NCBI RefSeq assembly: GCF_016785095.1
Contig: NZ_JAEKJB010000011.1
Coordinates: 62,001 to 126,000, forward strand
Length of the DNA: 64,000 nucleotides
Source: Alloalcanivorax marinus
GTDB lineage: Bacteria > Pseudomonadota > Gammaproteobacteria > Pseudomonadales > Alcanivoracaceae
Direction of reading: 5' to 3'
Numbering within the stretch: the first letter of the stretch is position 1; each line of letters opens with the position of its first letter. Shown here piece by piece: positions 35,175 through 43,864 of the stretch. The notes below the pieces were generated by a model that had not been told where the DNA came from, ran no database searches, and worked only from the letters and a program-made list of their open reading frames with translations. The position numbers and the translations under genes were made by a program.

Positions 35175-36146
35175 TCAGCTGCGGGTCACCCGGTATTTTT
35201 CGTCGCGGTACTCGCCGGACAGAACCGGCGGATACTTGGCTTCCCCCGGCGCCGCCACGCTTTCAATCAGGGCGTCGTAGTTGGGGTGGTGGAAAAAGCC
35301 AATGGAAATGCGTTGCGACATGGAGGCGGCGCTGGCCGGGGGATTCACCACCCGGTGCACGTTGGAAACCCAGCGGTCATTGGTCCAGCGCATCAGCAGA
35401 TCGCCGATGTTGACCACGAAGGTGTCCGGCGCCGTTTCCACCGGAATCCACTCGCCGTCGCGCACCTGAACCTGCAGGCCACCGGGCTTGTTCTCGCCGT
35501 TGAGAATGGTGAGCAGGCCGTAGTCGGTGTGTTCGCCGGCACGCAGTTGTCCCGGTTCCGGGGCTTCTTTCTGCTCCGGATAGAAATTGATGCGCATGGC
35601 GGTGATATGGCGATCGATCTTGTCGGCGAAGAAATCCTCGTCCAGGCCCAGCGCCAGGGCGGTCAGCGCCATCAGTTGTTCGGCCAGTTTTTCCACCCGC
35701 CGGTAGTAGTCAGCGGCGGCCTCGGCAAACGCCGCGGGCCGCGCCGGCCAGCGGTTGGGCACGAAGAAACGTTGCCCCTGGTCGCTGGTGTAATAGGGCT
35801 CGTCCGGCCAGTCCGGGCGACCGAAGTGGTAGTACTCCTTCAGGTCCGGCGGGGTCTCGATGGTGTTGCCGTAGGACAGTGCCTCGAAGCCGATGGCGCG
35901 GTAGCCCCGTGGCACCGAAACGTCATCCGGCTGGGCGCGCAACTTCTCGTCCAGCGGCAGGTTGAAAAAGGCGCTGGCCTGTTCGCGCAGACGGTCGATC
36001 ACCGCCAGCGGCACGCCGTGGCCGCGAATGGTGAAAAAACCCACCCGGGTGCAGGCGGCATCGATCTCCCGGGCCACGCGCAGGCGCGCCTCGGGGTCGC
36101 CTTCGAGTGCCGGGGCCAGATCAATAACGGGAATGGTGGCGGTCAT
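35175..36146 (-). CDS. 2-oxoglutarate/Fe(II) oxygenase, isopenicillin N synthase-like
   Basis: This 323-residue protein begins with TIPVIDLAPALEGDP, the DIOX_N start. Iron ligands are visible as His/Asp in GEHTDYGLLTIL and His in SNVHRVVNP. The 2OG-binding Arg-x-Ser follows in QRISIGFFHHPNYD. Such enzymes hydroxylate or oxidise small molecules, including pyrimidines and nucleosides. It lies between the transporter and SDR genes, suggesting an oxidation step on the imported compound. The substrate cannot be read from sequence. Confidence 0.87.
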   Translation of the reverse strand: MTATIPVIDLAPALEGDPEARLRVAREIDAACTRVGFFTIRGHGVPLAVIDRLREQASAFFNLPLDEKLRAQPDDVSVPRGYRAIGFEALSYGNTIETPPDLKEYYHFGRPDWPDEPYYTSDQGQRFFVPNRWPARPAAFAEAAADYYRRVEKLAEQLMALTALALGLDEDFFADKIDRHITAMRINFYPEQKEAPEPGQLRAGEHTDYGLLTILNGENKPGGLQVQVRDGEWIPVETAPDTFVVNIGDLLMRWTNDRWVSNVHRVVNPPASAASMSQRISIGFFHHPNYDALIESVAAPGEAKYPPVLSGEYRDEKYRVTRS

Positions 36147-36161
36147 GGGAAGGCCTCGGGG

Positions 36162-36929
36162 TCAGTGGAAGTAGGCGCCGCCGTCCACCACCAGCGTCTG
36201 GCCGGTAATGAAGGCGGACGGATCGCCGGCGAAGAACTCGATGGCGCCCACCAGGTCGGCGGGCAGCATGTCGCGGGCCAGTACCCGGTTGCGCAGGGAC
36301 GGTTCCTTGACGCCGTCCACCAGCTCCGGGTTGCCGTGCACGCCATCGCTGAGCGTGAAGCCCGGCGCCACCGCGTTGACGGTGATGCCATGGGCGCCCA
36401 GCTCGGTGGCCAGCGCCCGGGTCAGGGAAATAACCGCCCCCTTGCTGGCCACGTAATGGGCCATCCAGGGGTTGCCCTTGAAGGCCACCCCGGAAGCGAT
36501 ATTGATGACGCGGGCATGGTCGCTGGCCTTGAGCAGAGGCAGCAAAGCCCGGCAGATCAGGAAGATGCCGATTACGTTGACGTCGAATACGCGGCGCCAT
36601 TCTTCCGGCTCCAGGGTTTCAAACGGCGCCGGCTTCAGTGATGAATAAATGCCGGCGTTGTTGAGCACGATGTCCAGGCGGCCATGACGGTCGGTGACGG
36701 TGCCGGCCAGCATGGCGGTATCCGCTTCCGAGGCCACGTCCACCGCCAGGCCCTCGACGGCCAGGCCCTGGTCGCGGAGCCGCGTGGCGGCCTGCTCGGC
36801 GCCGTCGCGGTCGGCGATGATCACGCTGGCACCGCGTCGGGCCAGGCGCTCGGCGGCGGCGAAGCCGATGCCCAGGGCGCCGCCGGTGACCACGGCGACG
36901 CGCCCGGCCAGGGTCGTTTCCAGATTCAT
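36162..36929 (-). CDS. Short-chain dehydrogenase/reductase
   Basis: From the ATG at 36929 the enzyme is 255 residues. The NAD(P)-binding TGGALGIG lies near residue 15, with IIADRDGAEQ (the Asp favours NAD+), LNNAGIYS, catalytic Ser in NIASGVAFKG, and Tyr/Lys in HYVASKGAV. The ATG overlaps the stop of the DUF1116 gene. The frame continues upstream to 37139 inside that gene without similarity. It probably oxidises an alcohol made by the neighbouring oxygenase or hydrolase; inference only. Confidence 0.9.
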   Translation of the reverse strand: MNLETTLAGRVAVVTGGALGIGFAAAERLARRGASVIIADRDGAEQAATRLRDQGLAVEGLAVDVASEADTAMLAGTVTDRHGRLDIVLNNAGIYSSLKPAPFETLEPEEWRRVFDVNVIGIFLICRALLPLLKASDHARVINIASGVAFKGNPWMAHYVASKGAVISLTRALATELGAHGITVNAVAPGFTLSDGVHGNPELVDGVKEPSLRNRVLARDMLPADLVGAIEFFAGDPSAFITGQTLVVDGGAYFH

Positions 36930-38014
36930 GAGACGGTCTCCGGCAGGTCGAACAGGCTGAGCGGGGGCTGATGGAAACCCCGGCCAATCAGGCCGGAGGC
37001 CTCGTCGCGACCGAGAATCGCCAGGTTGATGATGGGAGGGCGGCCATCGGCGAGAATCCTTTCCGGGTCCAGGGTGCCGCTGGCGAGCTCGAACAGGGGC
37101 CGGCGTCGCGCCGCGTAGTCGGGCAGGCTGTCGGCCCATTCCTCGAGCAGAGTCGGCGCGAGGCCCAGTGCCTGGCCGCCGAGGCCGCAGGCGTCAATGA
37201 CCGCGCTGTCGCCAATGGCGCCGAGGGCATTGGCTTCGTCGGCGCCGGGCAGCAGGGTGCCGCGGGGCGGTGTCGCCGGCGCCGTGCGCCATTGGCTGGC
37301 GCCACGCGCGCGCAGGCCGAAATCCACCCCGTTGCCGCCGATGGCGGTAATCGGCGCGTCGTGGAGCCGCCAGGCGGCGGCGGCCATTAGCGGTGTCAGC
37401 GCGAAGGAGGCGTTATTGGCCAGCTCCGCGCGGATCGCCTCCGGCAGGCCGGGCAACCGGTCCAGCAAGGCCCGCGTCAACGCGCCGGTACGGGAGTGGC
37501 AGTCGTCGCCCTGGGCAAGCGCCTCGGTCACTACCGGTTCCACGGCCAGGGGGCGGGCGCGTACCGCCGGCGCCAGATGGTCGGCGGCCAGCCGTGCCAG
37601 ATGGCGGAAACGGGCGGCGCCGTCCGTGCTCAGGGTGCCGAACCGTGCCGCCGGCGGCGGCCCTTCCACCAGGGGGGCATAACGGGTGGCGGCGCCCTCG
37701 CCCACCGCGATCAACGGCATGCTGGCGCTGACCACCTGGGCCAGCGGGGTCACCACGCCATGGTCCTGGGCCGGGGCCAGGGTCAGGTGGCCCTGTTTGA
37801 GCAGTTCCAGAGCCTCGGCGGAGCTGCCGGCCAGCCCCTCGAACAGAGCGGCCACCACCGCCGCGTTGCGCACGGCGGTGGGTACGGCGCCGCGCAGTGG
37901 CGGGCCGGCATGCAGCAAGGTGCGTTCGGGCAGATCCGGCAGCGCCTGACGGCGTGTCACCAGATCATGCCAGAAGGCGTCGGCGAAGGGCGCGGCGAGG
38001 GTGGCGGGTGTCAT
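36926..38014 (-). CDS. DUF1116 / AllG (YlbE)-family protein
   Basis: This 362-residue protein matches the DUF1116 pattern: LLHAGPPLRG near the start, QDHGVVTPLAQVVSASMPL, QGDDCHSRTGALTRALL, ITAIGGNGVDFGLRARG, and IGDSAVIDACGLGGQA. The best-known member is AllG/YlbE, which works with FdrA/AllF and AllH in oxamate carbamoyl transfer. Here no FdrA-like or DUF2877 gene is seen. It may act alone or have another role. Overlap with both neighbours (ATGA at each side) shows tight operon organisation. Confidence 0.75.
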   Translation of the reverse strand: MTPATLAAPFADAFWHDLVTRRQALPDLPERTLLHAGPPLRGAVPTAVRNAAVVAALFEGLAGSSAEALELLKQGHLTLAPAQDHGVVTPLAQVVSASMPLIAVGEGAATRYAPLVEGPPPAARFGTLSTDGAARFRHLARLAADHLAPAVRARPLAVEPVVTEALAQGDDCHSRTGALTRALLDRLPGLPEAIRAELANNASFALTPLMAAAAWRLHDAPITAIGGNGVDFGLRARGASQWRTAPATPPRGTLLPGADEANALGAIGDSAVIDACGLGGQALGLAPTLLEEWADSLPDYAARRRPLFELASGTLDPERILADGRPPIINLAILGRDEASGLIGRGFHQPPLSLFDLPETVS

Positions 38015-39276
38015 ACCGCATTCCTCGTCAGATCCGGCAGGATCGGAGCGTCGGCGTCATGGCGCACGCCATCGACCAGGCAGAACGCCGGACTCAGCAG
38101 CCGGTCCGCGGCCACCACGGTGTCCTCGTTGTCGCGCAATGAGAAGCGCCCGCGGTGATCGTTCAGCACGCTGATGTCCGCCGGGTTGCCCGGGGTCAGG
38201 GAGCCCAGCTCGTCCGGCAGGCCGAAATTCGCCACCACATTGGTGGTGACCATCTTCACCACCTCCATCAGGGGCAGGCCCAGGGCCAGCATGGAGGTCA
38301 TCGCCGAAGCCAGGGAGAAGCGCTGCTTACCAAAGAACATGTGTTCCTTGTCGGTGTGCTCCTCCGGAGTGCCCGCGGGGTGCGGCACATGGGTGTTGTA
38401 GCCGTGCATGTCGGCGCCCAGGGTGTGCGGCACGATGCCCGCGTCCAGCGCGATGCGGGCCATCTTGAAACTGAAGTGCGAGCCATGCCCGACGTCCACC
38501 TTCAGGCCCCGCTCCAGGGCCTCGCGAACCATCGGGTGCACCCTGCCCTCGCTATTCACGAAGCCGCCGGGGTGGCGGGTGAACGGGTGGGCCAGAATGT
38601 CACCGGGTTTGAGCAGCGGCACCACGTCGCGGAGCACCGAATCCGGGTCGATGGGGTGTTTGTCCTCGGGCAATGGCCAGAGCTGGCCGAAGTGGATGTA
38701 CAGCGGCAGACCGGCCCGTTTGCCGATTTCGGCGCACTGGCGCATCACATCCAGCCCCCAGCGTGACATACCGCCGATTTCCGCGTGGGCCTTGAAGCCC
38801 TTTACCAGGTCCGCGTTGGCCAGCGCCGAGGTAACGGTCGCTTCCACGTCCACGCAATCGGGCTTGTACAGCGAGGGGTAGTAATGGCCTTCCAGGCCGC
38901 CGACCAGATAGGTGGAAAGAAACGCGAAGGTCCGTGAGTGGTGGCCTCCGGCGATGTGCTCCCGGAACGCCGGCAGGGTCATGCACGACGGGCCGCCCTG
39001 GTCGATCAGGGTGGTGACGCCGGAGCGAACCCCGCACAGATCCGGGTTGAGCCCGAAGCGACCGGTCACGTACTGAAATACGTGGGCATGAGTGTCGATC
39101 ATGCCGGGGATCACCAGTTTGCCGCTGGCGTCGATAACGTCCGCCCCCGGCGCGGCGACCGTGCCGGGGGCTACCACGGCCTCGATGCGTCCGTCGGTGA
39201 CCAGTATGTCCCGGGGGGCGTCGATGTTCTGGGCGGGGTCGATCACATGCCCGCCTTTGATCAGCAGATCCGCCAT
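38011..39276 (-). CDS. Amidohydrolase/dihydroorotase-like metallohydrolase
   Basis: From the ATG at 39276 the protein is 421 residues. Typical features: MADLLIKGGHVIDPAQN, then VIPGMIDTHAHVFQY (first HxH metal pair), GVTTLIDQGGPS, VKGFKAHAEIGG (candidate metal-bridging Lys), GDILAHPFTRHPGG, and the C-terminal strand LTPGNPADISVLN. It hydrolyses a cyclic amide or N-acyl compound in this superfamily. It is first in the operon and divergent from the MarR gene, consistent with substrate-induced catabolism. Confidence 0.88.
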   Translation of the reverse strand: MADLLIKGGHVIDPAQNIDAPRDILVTDGRIEAVVAPGTVAAPGADVIDASGKLVIPGMIDTHAHVFQYVTGRFGLNPDLCGVRSGVTTLIDQGGPSCMTLPAFREHIAGGHHSRTFAFLSTYLVGGLEGHYYPSLYKPDCVDVEATVTSALANADLVKGFKAHAEIGGMSRWGLDVMRQCAEIGKRAGLPLYIHFGQLWPLPEDKHPIDPDSVLRDVVPLLKPGDILAHPFTRHPGGFVNSEGRVHPMVREALERGLKVDVGHGSHFSFKMARIALDAGIVPHTLGADMHGYNTHVPHPAGTPEEHTDKEHMFFGKQRFSLASAMTSMLALGLPLMEVVKMVTTNVVANFGLPDELGSLTPGNPADISVLNDHRGRFSLRDNEDTVVAADRLLSPAFCLVDGVRHDADAPILPDLTRNAV

Positions 39277-39572
39277 TGTTTGCGCTGTCCTTTTGGTCCT
39301 TGTGATACGGCGTCTGCTGCAATGGATATGCCAAGGGCGCGGAAAATTTATCCAGGGGTAATGTAATCCATTGAAAATAAATGAGTTTCTGGTGGGCAAT
39401 TATTGATCTATATGAGTGGTATGCCTCTTATATGGTGGGACGGCGAGTATACGAGTGTCGCATTAAGGGGCATACCACTTATTTAAATGCACCGGGCCGG
39501 CGCTTGTTGCGCGGCTGCCCTGGCTGGGGTGCAATAGGCCCGGACGCACCGAACCTTGCAAAAGGAATGTTG
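39277..39572. promoter_or_regulatory. Intergenic region with two inverted MarR-operator candidates
   Basis: AGTGGTATGCCTCTTA at 39415-39430 and its near-identical reverse complement at 39464-39479 (TAAGGGGCATACCACT; 15 of 16 identical) lie about 49 bp centre to centre. The 11-base core AGTGGTATGCC is perfect in both. They sit between the divergent amidohydrolase operon and the MarR gene. This is the expected place for a regulator controlling both directions. Confidence 0.65.
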
Positions 39573-40061
39573 ATGGACGCTTCACAATCGCCGCCCGCGA
39601 ATGCTCCCCGGTCCTCGCTGCTGGACCGACCCGGTTTCCTGATTCGTCGCCTGCATCAGATTCACTGCGCGTTGTTTCTGGAAGAGACGCGGGATTTCAA
39701 TATCACGCCGGTTCAGTACAGCCTGCTGACCACACTGGCGGATCGCGGTGAACTGGATCAGGTGGGCCTGGCCACGGAGATCGGTCTGGAACGGACCAGC
39801 GTGGCGGAGGTGATCCACCGCCTTGAAGCCCGTGAACTGGTGTCGCGCCGGCGCAGCGAAAGTGACCGGCGGGTTAAGCTGGTGAAGCTGGAGCGCAAGG
39901 GGCGGGCTCTGATCAAGCGGGTGGACGCGGCGGCGCAGCGCGCCCACGACCGCACCATCGAGGCCCTGCCGGAGCCGGAGCGGGCGGCCTTGTTGTCACA
40001 GCTGGTGCGGCTGGTGGAGGCCAACAACGATAAAGGCAAGGCGCCGTTCCGGATGTCCTGA
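39573..40061 (+). CDS. MarR-family transcriptional regulator
   Basis: This 162-residue protein has the MarR winged helix: ITPVQYSLLTTLADRGELDQVGLA, then ERTSVAEVIHRLEARELVSRR and wing SESDRRVKLVKLERKG. The ATG at 39573 is preferred because AAAGGA lies seven bases before it; the ATG at 39567 is too close. The open frame to 39381 runs through the operator candidates. It is presumably a ligand-responsive repressor of the divergent amidohydrolase/transport operon and of itself. Confidence 0.88.
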   Translation: MDASQSPPANAPRSSLLDRPGFLIRRLHQIHCALFLEETRDFNITPVQYSLLTTLADRGELDQVGLATEIGLERTSVAEVIHRLEARELVSRRRSESDRRVKLVKLERKGRALIKRVDAAAQRAHDRTIEALPEPERAALLSQLVRLVEANNDKGKAPFRMS

Positions 40062-40073
40062 GCGGGGCATGCC

Positions 40074-41270
40074 TCAGCCCTGACGGATGGCGATCAGCTC
40101 GATCAACTGCTTGGCGATCTGCGCCTTGGAAGCCAGCGGCAACACCTTGTGGCCATTGGGCCAGATCACGGTCAGGGCATTGTTGTCGCTGTTGAAGCCC
40201 ACGTCGCTGCCGGAGACGTCGTTGGTGGCGATCATGTCCAGGTTCTTGTTTTCCAGCTTGCCCTGAGCGTACTGGATCACGTCCTGGGTTTCGGCGGCGA
40301 AGCCCACCGTGAAGGGGCGTTTCGCGTGGCTGGCCACCGCGGCGATGATGTCCGGATTCTTCACCAGGGTCAGGTGAATTTCCTCGGTGGACTTCTTGAT
40401 CTTGTGATCGGCGGTGACCGTGGGGCGGTAGTCCGCCACCGCGGCGGTGGCGATGAAGATGTCGCAACCGTCTTCCACCGCGTCCAGGCTCGCCTGGTGC
40501 ATTTCCTCGGCGCGTACCACGTCGATCCGCCGTACCCGGTTGGGGGTGGGCAGCGACACCGGCCCGGCGATCAGGGTCACGCGGGCGCCGGCCTCGGCGG
40601 CGGCCGCCGCCAGGGCGAAGCCCATCTTGCCGGAGCTTTTGTTGGTCAGGTAGCGCACCGGGTCGATTGGCTCCCGGGTGGGACCGGCGGTGATCACCAC
40701 ATGGCGGCCGGTGAGCAGGTCGTAGTCAAACACGTCCGCCGCCTGGTGGATGATCGTTTCCGGGTCCTGCATGCGGCCCGGACCCACTTCGCCGCAGGCC
40801 TGGCTGCCATCACCGGGGCCGAATATATGAATGCCCTTTTCCTGGAGAATCAGTTGGTTCTTCTGGGTGGCGGCGTCCGCCCACATCTGCTGGTTCATGG
40901 CCGGCGCCACGGCGATGGGCGCGCCGGTGGCCAGGCACAGGGTGCTGAGCAGATCGTTGCCGTGGCCGTAGGCCAGGCGCGCCAGGAAGTTGGCGGAGGC
41001 CGGGGCGATCAGCACCAGGTCCGCCCAGCGGGCCAGTTCGATGTGGCCCATGGCGGCTTCGGCGCGCGGGTCGAGCAAATCGGTATGCACCGGGTGGCCG
41101 GACAGGGCCTGCATGGTCAGGGGGGTGATGAACTCACAGGCGCCCTGGGTCATCACCACGCGCACTTCGGCGCCGGCATCCTGCAGTCGGCGGACCAGTT
41201 CGGCGGCTTTGTAGGCGGCGATGCCGCCGGTCACGCCGAGGAGGATTCGCTTGTTGACCAGTCGCTGCAT
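40074..41270 (-). CDS. coaBC: CoaBC bifunctional phosphopantothenoylcysteine synthase/decarboxylase
   Basis: This is a 398-residue fusion. The N-terminal flavoprotein decarboxylase part shows [35 protein letters not shown] and PAMNQQMW, with the active-site Cys in the [12 protein letters not shown] region. The C-terminal synthase part shows [26 protein letters not shown] and [17 protein letters not shown]. It carries out two steps of coenzyme A synthesis. The ATG at 41270 starts [12 protein letters not shown] as in relatives. It is divergent from radC. Confidence 0.96.
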   Translation of the reverse strand: MQRLVNKRILLGVTGGIAAYKAAELVRRLQDAGAEVRVVMTQGACEFITPLTMQALSGHPVHTDLLDPRAEAAMGHIELARWADLVLIAPASANFLARLAYGHGNDLLSTLCLATGAPIAVAPAMNQQMWADAATQKNQLILQEKGIHIFGPGDGSQACGEVGPGRMQDPETIIHQAADVFDYDLLTGRHVVITAGPTREPIDPVRYLTNKSSGKMGFALAAAAAEAGARVTLIAGPVSLPTPNRVRRIDVVRAEEMHQASLDAVEDGCDIFIATAAVADYRPTVTADHKIKKSTEEIHLTLVKNPDIIAAVASHAKRPFTVGFAAETQDVIQYAQGKLENKNLDMIATNDVSGSDVGFNSDNNALTVIWPNGHKVLPLASKAQIAKQLIELIAIRQG

Positions 41271-41460
41271 ACTGTTATTCCGTACAGTGTTTTGGGATTT
41301 GGCTGACACGATTCGGAGCCGATGTCGTCTGCCAGGGTCCGTGGGTGGCTTGGTGTAATGGGGTGGTGACTCTCAGAGGGGTCCTAGGGTAGCACCAAGG
41401 TATGACCAAGCGTAGTGATGCCGTGGCCGGGTGGGCGGTCACGGTCCAAGGAGGCGGACA

Positions 41461-42138
41461 ATGGCGATCAGCGACTGGCCCGAGGACGAGCGGCCGAGGG
41501 AGAAACTTCTGGCGCGCGGGGCGTCGGCCCTGAGCGACGCGGAATTATTGGCGATTTTTTTGCGCACCGGCAGCCGCGGGCGCACCGCGGTGGATGTGGG
41601 GCGGGGGCTGCTGCACCGCGCCGGCGGGCTGCGCAAACTGTTGGACCTGCCGCCGTCCCGGATGGCGCGGCTGCCCGGGCTGGCTTCCGTGGGGCGCCGG
41701 GCGCTGTTGCTGGCGTCCCTGGAGATGGGCCGGCGCTATCTGGCGGAGGAGCTTGAGCGCGGCTTCAGCCTGGATAATCCGGAACCGGCGGCGCGTCTGT
41801 TGACCGCGGAGTTGCGCGGTGAGCCCCGCGAGGTGTTCGCCGTCCTGTTCCTGGACAACAAGCACCGGGTGATCGGTTTCGAGAAAATGTTCTACGGCAC
41901 CGTTGATGGCGCCGCGGTCTATCCCCGGGAGGTGGTGCGGCGGGCTCTGGAATACAACGCGGCCAGCGTGATCGTGGCGCACAACCACCCGTCCGGGGTG
42001 GCCGAGCCCAGCCAGGCGGACCGCGACGTCACCGACCGGCTGCGCAAGGCGCTGGATCTGGTGGACGTGCGGGTGCTGGATCATCTGGTGATCGGCGACG
42101 GCCATTGGGAGTCCTTCAGCCGGCGCGGTTGGGTCTGA
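41461..42138 (+). CDS. radC: Chromosomal RadC-family protein
   Basis: This 225-residue full-length RadC starts [20 protein letters not shown], with a helix-hairpin-helix-like N-terminal part ([17 protein letters not shown]). The JAB domain has JAMM motif [21 protein letters not shown] stands about 8 bases before the ATG at 41461. It lies between coaBC and rpmBG, the classic gammaproteobacterial position. The biochemical function is unsettled despite the historic repair name. Confidence 0.95.
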   Translation: MAISDWPEDERPREKLLARGASALSDAELLAIFLRTGSRGRTAVDVGRGLLHRAGGLRKLLDLPPSRMARLPGLASVGRRALLLASLEMGRRYLAEELERGFSLDNPEPAARLLTAELRGEPREVFAVLFLDNKHRVIGFEKMFYGTVDGAAVYPREVVRRALEYNAASVIVAHNHPSGVAEPSQADRDVTDRLRKALDLVDVRVLDHLVIGDGHWESFSRRGWV

Positions 42139-42152
42139 ACGCCACTCTTTGC

Positions 42153-42181
42153 TTGAACAACGGCCAATGGGATGGTATAAA
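42153..42181 (+). promoter_or_regulatory. Sigma70-type promoter of rpmBG
   Basis: TTGAAC (42153-42158) and TATAAA (42176-42181) are separated by exactly 17 bases, 56 bases before the rpmB start. The first motif lies just after the radC stop, giving the ribosomal-protein genes their own promoter. Confidence 0.65.
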
Positions 42182-42237
42182 ACGCGCCTTTTCCGGGGCT
42201 GCCCCGCCCCAAAGTATGTTTCACGGGAGCAAGAATC

Positions 42238-42474
42238 ATGTCCAAGGTTTGCCAGGTGACCGGCAAGCGGCCGGTAACGGGTCACAATGTGTCCCACTCG
42301 AACATCAAGACCAAACGCCGCTTCGAGCCGAACCTCCACTACCACCGTTTCTGGGTGGAAAGCGAAAAGCGCTTCGTGCGTCTGCGTGTGTCCTCCAAAG
42401 GGATGCGCATCATCGACAAGAAGGGTATCGACAGCGTGCTGGCCGATATCCGCGCCCGCGGCGCGCGGGTTTAA
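42238..42474 (+). CDS. rpmB: 50S ribosomal protein L28
   Basis: This 78-residue L28 starts [20 protein letters not shown], then [24 protein letters not shown]. Length and motifs match the bacterial family. Only one of the usual zinc cysteines remains (C4), as in other proteobacterial non-zinc forms. It is followed after 20 bases by rpmG in the usual rpmBG operon. Confidence 0.98.
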   Translation: MSKVCQVTGKRPVTGHNVSHSNIKTKRRFEPNLHYHRFWVESEKRFVRLRVSSKGMRIIDKKGIDSVLADIRARGARV

Positions 42475-42494
42475 AGGCCGGGAGGAACTGAATC

Positions 42495-42662
42495 ATGGCA
42501 GGTCCGATTCGCGAAAAGATCCGTCTGGTGTCCTCCGAGGGCACGGGTCACTTTTACACCACCACCAAGAACAAGCGTCTGCATCCCGAAAAGATGGAGA
42601 CCAAGAAGTTCGATCCGGTGGTGCGTAAGCACGTGATCTACAAGGAAGCGAAGATTAAGTAA
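42495..42662 (+). CDS. rpmG: 50S ribosomal protein L33
   Basis: This is a short gene of 55 codons plus stop. The product, [20 protein letters not shown] followed by YTTTKNKR and the [23 protein letters not shown] tail, is L33 without zinc cysteines. GGGAGGAACTG before the ATG is a good ribosome-binding site. It ends the rpmBG operon and is followed by a strong terminator. Confidence 0.97.
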   Translation: MAGPIREKIRLVSSEGTGHFYTTTKNKRLHPEKMETKKFDPVVRKHVIYKEAKIK

Positions 42663-42686
42663 GCTTCCCGCCTGGCAAGGGGCAAC

Positions 42687-42724
42687 AAAAAACCCGACGT
42701 GGTTCACACTACGTCGGGTTTTTT
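42687..42724 (+). terminator. Rho-independent terminator after rpmG
   Basis: AACCCGACGT (42691-42700) pairs with ACGTCGGGTT (42711-42720) around a 10-base loop and is flanked by A-runs before and TTTTTT after. It is a textbook bidirectional terminator. Confidence 0.92.
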
Positions 42725-42726
42725 GT

Positions 42727-43076
42727 GTGCCTGGAAAACCGACCTCTGTCATAAAAATTCCAAGAAACAAAAAATTTCATAACAATACAAAGAATATCTT
42801 CCGAAACGCCCACCATTTCGCCATATTGGTACGAACGTGAGGCCGGCGAGGGTGTGTCGTCGAGCGCTTGATGTCCGGTAATTTGGGACGGGTACCCACC
42901 GGTCGTCGCTCTCACGGTGCCACTTATCATCCGGCCATATCAGCTAACTCATTGATTTAGTGGGGGAGACAGAAAATCATGGCAAATTCAGTCATTGTGA
43001 TCACGCTCACAGAATGTCTACTATCGGGAAAGGATTCGTTACTGATTCCACAACAAAGTGCCATGGAGAGCTCACT
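42727..43076. promoter_or_regulatory. Tad-pilus upstream region with a consensus CRP/Vfr site
   Basis: There is no gene in these 350 bases. TGTGATCACGCTCACA at 42996-43011 fits TGTGA-N6-TCACA exactly and lies 66 bases before the flp start. This suggests control of the pilus operon by a CRP/Vfr-like protein. I found no clear -10/-35 pair to anchor activation or repression. Confidence 0.6.
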
Positions 43077-43316
43077 ATGAAAGCGATCACTAACATTCGA
43101 CTCACTACTCAGAAACTGGCGGCCCGTCTGTACTCCGTCGCGCCTACCCGTGCCGACAAGCAGCGTGGTGCCAGTGCCCTCGAATATATTGTTCTGGCTG
43201 CGGCCATCATCTTTGTTGTTGGCATTCTGGCTACCAACGATACCGTCCAGACGACTTTGCAGACGGCGTTTACACAATTATTTACCGACGCAACCAATAA
43301 GAACCCCAACCCCTAG
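43077..43316 (+). CDS. flp: Flp-type IVb pilin
   Basis: This 79-residue prepilin has a basic leader of about 30 residues, then the Flp processing motif QRGASALEYIVLAAAIIFVVG with Glu-Tyr at the expected +5/+6 positions of the mature pilin, and a single hydrophobic helix. The ATG at 43077 is chosen since the frame upstream to 42960 spans the CRP-like site. It is the first gene of the Tad locus and gives the major fibre subunit. Confidence 0.9.
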   Translation: MKAITNIRLTTQKLAARLYSVAPTRADKQRGASALEYIVLAAAIIFVVGILATNDTVQTTLQTAFTQLFTDATNKNPNP

Positions 43317-43332
43317 ATTAAGGCTTTGGGTG

Positions 43333-43818
43333 ATGTTCATTGTTGGTGGTAGTCGCCAAACGCCAGCGAAGGCCCACGAAGGGGCCGTGGCATTGGAATT
43401 TCTGATGCTCTTCCCCTTCGTGGTAGCCATGCTGTATGGCGCTGCCATCTACGGCATTGTGTTCTTCAGCCAGTACCGGCTGCAGAGCGTGGTGGACCGG
43501 TCGGTGGCCACGGCGCTGTACGTGGATCGCTCAGCCTACGCTACCTCAGAACTGCAAACTCAAGTGGAAAGTCGTGCCCTGAATGCCCTGAGCGGGCTGC
43601 TCGCGAAGCAGCCCGAGCCGTTGAAAAGCATGTCACCGGGGGACGGTGCCTGCGGTGTGGAAACCGTCGGGGGAGTCGGGGGAGTGGAAATGCTTCGGTG
43701 TACCTTGACCTATGACTACAAGGCCAATCCGATCGTGCCGGTGATGAGCTTCGGCATGCTCGGCACCTTCCCTCCCTTGCCGGATACCCTGACGGCGGAG
43801 GCGCACGCGGCTTTCTGA
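43333..43818 (+). CDS. TadE-like pseudopilin
   Basis: This 161-residue protein has HEGAVALEFLMLFPFVVAMLYGAAIYGIVF, the TadE/TadF-type processing site followed by one hydrophobic helix, and a periplasmic part with two cysteines (GACGVE, LRCTLTY) that may pair. The ATG at 43333 is chosen because the frame upstream overlaps flp. TadE-like minor pseudopilins help assemble Flp fibres. Confidence 0.8.
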   Translation: MFIVGGSRQTPAKAHEGAVALEFLMLFPFVVAMLYGAAIYGIVFFSQYRLQSVVDRSVATALYVDRSAYATSELQTQVESRALNALSGLLAKQPEPLKSMSPGDGACGVETVGGVGGVEMLRCTLTYDYKANPIVPVMSFGMLGTFPPLPDTLTAEAHAAF

Positions 43819-43864
43819 CCTCGTCTTACCAGTTGCCAAGAAACAGGGAGGTTCTGGAGGGGTT

